Shown piece by piece: positions 59,684 to 64,000 of a DNA stretch of 64,000 bases. Source of the stretch: Cribrihabitans_A pelagius (GTDB lineage: Bacteria > Pseudomonadota > Alphaproteobacteria > Rhodobacterales > Rhodobacteraceae); the NCBI RefSeq assembly GCF_048820915.1, contig NZ_JBMERR010000005.1, positions 1 to 64,000 of the forward strand. Direction: 5' to 3'. Within the stretch, counting starts at the first letter, position 1. Each line of letters opens with the position of its first letter. The notes below the pieces were generated by a model, which worked only from the letters and a program-made list of their open reading frames with translations, did no database searches and was not told where the DNA came from. The translations under genes and the position numbers were made by a program.

Positions 59684-59700
59684 ATTGTAATGGGTACAAT
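59684..59700 (+). promoter_or_regulatory. Symmetric operator over the MocR start codon
   Basis: ATTGTA-ATGGG-TACAAT has the same half-sites as the 59610 operator but spaced by five bases, and the ATG start codon lies in its centre. Binding of the regulator here would block its own transcription or initiation. No good ribosome site precedes the ATG, apart from AAGGG at 59676-59680. Confidence 0.6.
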
Positions 59701-61093
59701 TTGGCCGCAGAGCCTCAGCGGGGCCAAAGGCCCCAAGTACAAAAAGGTGGCCGACACCATCCGCAGCGCGGTCGAGGCGGGCAGCCTCAGCGCCGGTGTG
59801 AAACTGCCGCCTGTGCGGGACTTGGCCTATCAACTGAACATCACTCCCGGAACTGTGGCGCGGGCCTATTCCATCCTCACCGACGAAGGCGTGCTGGAAG
59901 CCGAGGTCGGGCGCGGGACCTTCGTAGCAGAGAAGAAGACACCGGTGCCCGATGACGTTTGGTCGCGGCAGCTGCATTTGCTGGAGGCGAAGGATCCCAA
60001 CTCGGTGAGCCTGTTCAGTCCGCGCATTGCCGACATGGGGCAGGTGGCGGCGGTGCGCGAGGCGCTGCACAGGGTGGCGGAAGGGGAGGCCCCGGGGTTT
60101 CTGAACTACCCGACCCGGGACGCCTACCGCCCGGTGCGCCAGGCGGCAGCGGACTGGCTGATGAACTCGGCCGTGGGGCCGGTCGGGGAAAGCGACGTGG
60201 TGCTGACCCATGGCGGCCAGAACGGGCTGATCGTGGTGCTGCAGACCATCCTCAAGGAGCAGCAGCCTGTGGTGATGGTGGAGGACCTCTCCTATGCCGG
60301 CTTCCGCCGCGCCGCCGACCTGGTGCGGGCGCAGGTGGCGGAGGTGGCGATGGACCAGCACGGCGTGCGGCCGGATTCGATGGAGCTGGCGATCCGCAAG
60401 ACCGGGGCCTCGGTGCTGTGCACCAGCGCCGAGGTGCACAATCCCACCGGGCTGTTCACGCCGCTGGAGCGGCGCAAGGAGCTCGTTGCGGTGGCGCGCC
60501 GCCACGGGGTGCAGATCATCGAGGACGATTGCTACCGGCTGGGCGAGGCGCGGGCGCCCGGTTACCGGGCGCTGGCGCCGGAGCTGTCGTGGCATATTTC
60601 CTCGCTGTCGAAGATCCTGACGCCCGCGCTGCGCATCGGGTTTGCCCTGGCTCCGGAGGGGCGCGGCGCGGATCTGCGGCGGGCGGCGGAACATGGCTAT
60701 TTCGGGCTTGCCTTTCCGCTGGCCGAGCTCGCCCGCATCCTGCTCAGCGATCCGCGCCTGCCGGGGCTGATCGCCGCGGTGCGCGAGGAAATGGCACGTT
60801 ATGTGCGGGTGGCGGTCAATGTGCTTGGCGCCTTTGACCTGACCTGGAACCCGGAGGTGCCCTTTGTCTGGCTGAAGCTGCCGCATGGCTGGCGCGCCGC
60901 CGCCTTCACCCGCGCGGCGGAAGCGCAGGGAGTGCAGATCCGTTCGGCCGATGAGTTCGCCCTGCGCGACGGCCGCGCCCCCAACGCGGTGCGCATCGCG
61001 GTCAACGGCCATGTGCCGCTCAAACGCTTCGAGGAGGCGATGCTGCGGCTGCGCGCGCTGTTGGACAACCCGCCCGAGCAGATCAGCGTGTGA
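59690..61093 (+). CDS. MocR/GntR-type PLP-dependent transcriptional regulator
   Basis: 467 residues. The winged-helix domain (KYKKVADTIRSAVEAGSLSAG, then LPPVRDLAYQLNITPGTVARAY) is followed by a fold-type I aminotransferase domain (about 110-465) with the PLP Lys in SSLSKILTPALRIGF and the EDDCYRLG segment. MocR proteins use PLP-bound amino acids or vitamers as signals rather than as substrates, though some keep catalytic activity. Divergent from DUF1127 with shared operators. Its ligand is unknown. Confidence 0.88.
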   Translation: MGTIWPQSLSGAKGPKYKKVADTIRSAVEAGSLSAGVKLPPVRDLAYQLNITPGTVARAYSILTDEGVLEAEVGRGTFVAEKKTPVPDDVWSRQLHLLEAKDPNSVSLFSPRIADMGQVAAVREALHRVAEGEAPGFLNYPTRDAYRPVRQAAADWLMNSAVGPVGESDVVLTHGGQNGLIVVLQTILKEQQPVVMVEDLSYAGFRRAADLVRAQVAEVAMDQHGVRPDSMELAIRKTGASVLCTSAEVHNPTGLFTPLERRKELVAVARRHGVQIIEDDCYRLGEARAPGYRALAPELSWHISSLSKILTPALRIGFALAPEGRGADLRRAAEHGYFGLAFPLAELARILLSDPRLPGLIAAVREEMARYVRVAVNVLGAFDLTWNPEVPFVWLKLPHGWRAAAFTRAAEAQGVQIRSADEFALRDGRAPNAVRIAVNGHVPLKRFEEAMLRLRALLDNPPEQISV

Positions 61094-61101
61094 TTTTGTG
61101 G

Positions 61102-61115
61102 GGTATTATTATACC
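61102..61115 (+). terminator. Short palindrome after the MocR-type gene
   Basis: GGTATTATTATACC (stem GGTAT/ATACC) lies 9 bp past the stop and is followed by AT-rich sequence. It is a weak terminator at best. Confidence 0.3.
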
Positions 61116-61163
61116 TAAATTGTAAGTGTATGAAATAGCTTGATTTAATCCCGTTTGGACCTG

Positions 61164-61192
61164 TTGACGCGGCCCTGCGATGCCCGTAAACC
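61164..61192 (+). promoter_or_regulatory. Promoter of rplM-rpsI
   Basis: TTGACG, a 17-bp spacer and TAAACC match the pattern of strong ribosomal promoters in this group. A leader of about 60 nt would follow. Confidence 0.55.
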
Positions 61193-61207
61193 CCCTCCAT
61201 CGCATTC

Positions 61208-61258
61208 AGGCAGGTCCGCAGCGGATTCTGCCTTCACGACAAACAGGATTGACCTGCC
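61208..61258 (+). promoter_or_regulatory. Two-state leader of rplM
   Basis: GGCAGGTC (61209-61216) is the exact complement of GACCTGCC (61251-61258), directly before the ATG. Its 5' part, AGGCAG (61208-61213), can instead pair with CTGCCT (61228-61233). The two folds exclude each other. The first would bury the sequence between the AGGA ribosome site and the start codon. It could serve L13 autoregulation; that is inference. Confidence 0.45.
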
Positions 61259-61717
61259 ATGAAAACCTTCTCTGCTACTCCGGCAGACATCGAGAAGAAG
61301 TGGATCCTGATCGACGCCGAGGGCGTTGTTCTGGGCCGCCTTGCCTCGATCGTCGCCATGCGTCTGCGTGGCAAGCACAAAGCGTCCTTCACTCCGCATA
61401 TGGACATGGGCGATAACGTCATCATCATCAACGCCGACAAGGTGCAGATGACCGGCAAGAAGCGCGACGAGCACTTCTACTGGCACACCGGCCACCCGGG
61501 CGGCATCAAGTCCCGCACCAAGCAGCAGATCCTGGAAGGCGCGCACCCCGAGCGCGTTGTCATCCAGGCCGTCAAGCGCATGCTGCCGGGCAACCGCCTG
61601 AGCCGTCAGGTGATGACCAATCTGCGTGTCTATGCAGGTGCCGAGCACCCGCATGAAGCCCAGAGCCCCGAAGTTCTGGATGTGAAATCCATGAACAAGA
61701 AAAACACCCGGAGCTGA
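61259..61717 (+). CDS. rplM: 50S ribosomal protein L13
   Basis: 152 residues. KTFSATPADIEKKWILIDAE, VLGRLASIVAMRLRGKHKA and HPEREVI-like AHPERVVIQAVKRMLPGN define bL13/uL13. In E. coli L13 represses its own operon. Followed 5 bp later by rpsI. Confidence 0.97.
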   Translation: MKTFSATPADIEKKWILIDAEGVVLGRLASIVAMRLRGKHKASFTPHMDMGDNVIIINADKVQMTGKKRDEHFYWHTGHPGGIKSRTKQQILEGAHPERVVIQAVKRMLPGNRLSRQVMTNLRVYAGAEHPHEAQSPEVLDVKSMNKKNTRS

Positions 61718-61722
61718 TATCG

Positions 61723-62208
61723 ATGGCTGATCAGATCAACACTCTCGAAGAGCTGGGCGCAGTTGCAGGCGTGGAAGCTGTCGCGGAAGAAACCATCGCA
61801 CGTGAGCCGGTTCGTGACGAACTTGGCCGTGCCTATGCCACCGGCAAGCGTAAAGACGCCGTTGCCCGTGTCTGGATCAAGCCGGGCTCCGGCAAGGTCG
61901 AGGTGAACGGCAAGGAAATCAACAAGTACTTCGCCCGTCCGGTGCTGCAGATGATCCTGCGCCAGCCGTTCCAGGTAGCCGGTGTCGAAGACCAGTTCGA
62001 CGTCTACGCCACCGTCAAGGGCGGCGGCCTGTCCGGTCAGGCCGGCGCGGTCAAGCACGGCATCTCCAAGGCTCTGCAGCTCTATGATCCCGCCCTGCGC
62101 GGCGCGCTGAAAGCGGCAGGCTTCCTGACCCGCGACAGCCGCGTGGTGGAACGGAAGAAATACGGCAAGGCCAAAGCCCGCCGCTCCTTCCAGTTCTCCA
62201 AGCGTTAA
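61723..62208 (+). CDS. rpsI: 30S ribosomal protein S9
   Basis: 161 residues. The universal S9 core starts at AYATGKRKDAVARVWIKPG and ends RRSFQFSKR, whose terminal Arg reaches the P-site tRNA. An N-terminal acidic extension of about 35 residues is typical of Rhodobacterales. Confidence 0.97.
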   Translation: MADQINTLEELGAVAGVEAVAEETIAREPVRDELGRAYATGKRKDAVARVWIKPGSGKVEVNGKEINKYFARPVLQMILRQPFQVAGVEDQFDVYATVKGGGLSGQAGAVKHGISKALQLYDPALRGALKAAGFLTRDSRVVERKKYGKAKARRSFQFSKR

Positions 62209-62232
62209 GCTTCAGGACACGTATTTTGGGAA

Positions 62233-62259
62233 AAGGCCGCCGCTTTGGCGGCCTTTTTC
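62233..62259 (+). terminator. Rho-independent terminator after rpsI
   Basis: AAGGCCGCC and GGCGGCCTT arms around a GCTTT loop, followed by a T-run. It ends the ribosomal operon. Confidence 0.85.
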
Positions 62260-62354
62260 TTTGCCCGCAGCGCCAAGGCCGGCGCCGGCGTTAACTTTTG
62301 CGCCGAATTGGCGTAGCATGGCACACACCGTTTCCTTTCAACAGGACGGCCGCC

Positions 62355-62723
62355 ATGCCCCAGACCATCTATGAAAAATACGGCGGCTTCAGCGCCATCA
62401 GCCGCGTGGTGATGACCTTCTACGAGCTGGCGCTCGAGTCGGATCAGATCGGCGGCTACTTCGAAGACGTCGACATGCCGCGGCTGATCGACCATCAGAC
62501 CAAGTTCATCTCCTCGCTATTGGGCGGGCCCGCGTCCTTCAGCGATGCCCGGCTGGAGACGGTGCACCGGGCGCTGGGGATCAGCCATGCCGATTTCGAC
62601 GAGATGGCGGCGCTCCTGCGCGAGGCGCTGGCGCAGCATGGCGTGTCCGAGCCGGACATCCGCCAGACGCTGGCCGCGATCGAATCCAAGCGCGGCCTCA
62701 TCGTCGCCCGGTCCGCGGCATGA
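62355..62723 (+). CDS. Truncated hemoglobin (group 1-like)
   Basis: 122 residues. The 2-on-2 globin pattern IYEKYGGFSAISRVVMTFYE, then the GGPASFSDARLETVHRALGI helix, gives the proximal His71 and the B10 Tyr23 that usually binds the distal ligand. TrHbN proteins bind O2 and NO. Its stop overlaps the start of an adenylyl cyclase gene (ATGA), so the two products are made together. A sensor role for the globin is proposed in the findings. Confidence 0.85.
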   Translation: MPQTIYEKYGGFSAISRVVMTFYELALESDQIGGYFEDVDMPRLIDHQTKFISSLLGGPASFSDARLETVHRALGISHADFDEMAALLREALAQHGVSEPDIRQTLAAIESKRGLIVARSAA

Positions 62724-63778
62724 GCCTTGCTGCGATCAACGAACAGCTCTTGCGGGCGATCGGAGTGGGGGTGGCGGTGGTGCGCGCCTCCGACCTCGGC
62801 TTTGTCTTTCATAACCAGCCCTTTGCCGAGTGGTTCGGCACACCCGCCCCGGACGCGGTGCTGACCGGGGTGATCGAGGGGCTGGACCCGGCACAGCTTG
62901 GCCCCTTGTGCAGCGACGGGCTGCGCTACTCGGCGGAGCTGAAGATCAAACGCAAGCGGCGCACGCTGGTGTTTGCGGTGAACATCTCGCTGGCGCGCCA
63001 GCTGGAGGAGCCGCTCCTGGTGGTGGAATGCCAGAACATCACCCGCATCCGCGAGCTGGAAAGCATGATCGACAGCTATTCAGCGATGGTGGAACGCAAC
63101 ACCCGCGAGCTGGAGCGCGAGAAGGAGCGGGTGGAACGGCTGCTGCTCAACCTGATGCCGCGGCAGGTCTACGAGGAGTTCAAGACCTTCGGCGTGGTCA
63201 CTCCGCAGCTCTACCCCAATGTCTCGGTGGTGATGCTGGACTTCGTCGATTTCACCGATTTCGCTTCCCGCACCGATCCGACGGTGACGCTGGGCGAGCT
63301 CAACGACATCTTCACCGCCTTCGACCGCATTGTCGAGCAATACGGCTGCGAGCGGATCAAGACCATTGGCGACGCCTATCTGGCGGTGGCGGGCATGCCG
63401 GAGCCAGTACCCGAACACGCCACCGCGGTGGCCCATTGCGCGATCCGCTTCCTGCGCTACCTGGAGCGGCGCAACGAGAGCCATCAGCACAAGTGGCAGG
63501 CGCGGATCGGGCTGGGCAGCGGAACGGCGGTGGGTTCGGTGGTGGGTATCCAGAAGTATGTCTATGACGTCTTCGGCCCGGCGGTGAACCTGGCGTCGCG
63601 GCTGCAGGTCTTTGCCCGGCCGATGAAGATCGTGGCACCCGAGGCAATGAAAGCGGCGCTGTCGGAGGAGTTCCATGTCGCCGACCTCGGCCCCGAGGAG
63701 ATCAAGGGTATTGGCGAGGTCCGGCTGGTGAGCGTGGAGGCCGAGCTGGGCACCCCGCAGCACACGGCCCGGTTCTGA
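62720..63778 (+). CDS. Class III adenylyl cyclase with N-terminal PAS-like domain
   Basis: 352 residues: a PAS-like sensor (about 10-108, GVAVVRASDLGFVFHNQPF), a coiled-coil (110-145, RELESMIDSYSAMVERNT) and a cyclase domain (about 160-345). The metal Asp177 (LDFVDFTDF) and Asp218 (IKTIGDAYLAVAG), the adenine-selecting Lys214 and Asp283 (YDVFGPAVNLASRL) and the transition-state Asn290 and Arg294 are all present, so cAMP rather than cGMP is the expected product. It has no membrane helix and its start overlaps the globin stop. Confidence 0.85.
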   Translation: MSLAAINEQLLRAIGVGVAVVRASDLGFVFHNQPFAEWFGTPAPDAVLTGVIEGLDPAQLGPLCSDGLRYSAELKIKRKRRTLVFAVNISLARQLEEPLLVVECQNITRIRELESMIDSYSAMVERNTRELEREKERVERLLLNLMPRQVYEEFKTFGVVTPQLYPNVSVVMLDFVDFTDFASRTDPTVTLGELNDIFTAFDRIVEQYGCERIKTIGDAYLAVAGMPEPVPEHATAVAHCAIRFLRYLERRNESHQHKWQARIGLGSGTAVGSVVGIQKYVYDVFGPAVNLASRLQVFARPMKIVAPEAMKAALSEEFHVADLGPEEIKGIGEVRLVSVEAELGTPQHTARF

Positions 63779-63804
63779 GCGCCGGCCCGGCCGCACGCGC
63801 CGGC

Positions 63805-63828
63805 CCACGGCGTTTGCAAACGCCGTGG
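63805..63828. terminator. Perfect 24-bp palindrome between convergent genes
   Basis: CCACGGCGTTTG followed by its own complement lies between the cyclase gene and the convergent TetR-type gene and is centred on TTTGCAAA. It may be a bidirectional terminator of the same kind as at 56540. Confidence 0.5.
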
Positions 63829-63836
63829 CGCTTGCC

Positions 63837-64000
63837 TCAGCTGTCGGGCGCGATCAGCCCCAGCCCGCGCAGGTAGATGCCGATGCCGCTTTCCAAGAGA
63901 TCCTCGGGCGGGAAGGGCGAGGTGGCGCCGGGGGTGTTGCGGGCATAAAGCTCCACCACGCCGTGGCTCATCGCCAGGATATGGGCCGAGAACATCGAGG
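63837..64000 (-). CDS. TetR-family regulator, C-terminal fragment (runs off right edge)
   Basis: The last 53 or so codons of a minus-strand gene, ending LGLIAPDS. MFSAHILAMSHGVVELYAR and FPPEDLLESGIGIYLRGL resemble the ligand-binding C-termini of TetR/AcrR regulators (TetR_C_33-like). The DNA-binding part is outside the window, so the assignment is tentative. Confidence 0.55.
   Translation of the reverse strand, partial: SMFSAHILAMSHGVVELYARNTPGATSPFPPEDLLESGIGIYLRGLGLIAPDS

Overview
The window is a high-GC stretch of an alphaproteobacterial chromosome, almost certainly from the Roseobacter group (Rhodobacterales; Leisingera/Phaeobacter/Ruegeria-like). The evidence is a ctrA-sciP cell-cycle pair, an RTX-Hint secreted protein, the order pyrH-frr-uppS-cdsA-dxr-rseP-bamA-ompH-fabZ-lpxA-lpxI-lpxB, a dimethylglycine dehydrogenase-type flavoprotein, a LexA box of the alphaproteobacterial GTTC-N7-GTTC type, and short intergenic repeats of a kind seen in this group. 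No rRNA, complete tRNA, CRISPR array or prophage was seen. The only mobile DNA is an IS5-family transposase fragment at the left edge.

Layout. 1-970: IS5-family end, a tRNA-Ser-like 3' fragment and about 700 bp with no gene. 971-4054: a large RTX/Hint secreted protein. 4142-13133 (mostly minus): a MobA-like nucleotidyltransferase, a dimethylglycine/sarcosine dehydrogenase with a folate-binding GcvT domain beside a BT1-type (folate/biopterin-like) transporter, a CNNM/CorC-type protein, XerD, and a periplasmic unknown with a 49-aa membrane protein. 13215-14911: aroK-aroB. 15107-20969: a NIT-domain chemoreceptor, ssb, a lytic transglycosylase, a membrane protein and a TPR-sulfotransferase. 20970-21692 is non-coding. 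21693-29432: a peptide/opine-type ABC importer (fused ATPase, double-length permease, permease, Tat-exported binding protein) with an AraC regulator upstream. 29579-42969: miaA, then the long envelope cluster for UMP kinase, ribosome recycling, undecaprenyl-PP, CDP-diacylglycerol, MEP isoprenoid, outer-membrane assembly and lipid A genes.

43279-54685: mnmA, sciP-ctrA, ligA-recG, a 40-aa membrane protein behind a LexA box, a NifU/IscU-like scaffold, hisI, gluQRS with a methyltransferase, and trmFO. 55246-59594: enoyl-CoA hydratase, a PaaI-like thioesterase, psd, speD-speE and a DUF1127 protein. 59690-61093: a MocR/GntR aminotransferase-type regulator with symmetric operators, one of them over its own start codon. 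61259-62208: rplM-rpsI with a leader able to form two exclusive folds. 62355-63778: a truncated hemoglobin overlapping a class III adenylyl cyclase. The right edge cuts a TetR-type regulator.

Most of the window is housekeeping. The parts most worth pursuing are the SOS-box-controlled 40-aa membrane protein next to recG (a possible SidA-like division inhibitor), the globin-cyclase pair, the MocR start-codon operator, the rplM leader switch, and the folate-type transporter beside a folate-dependent demethylase.
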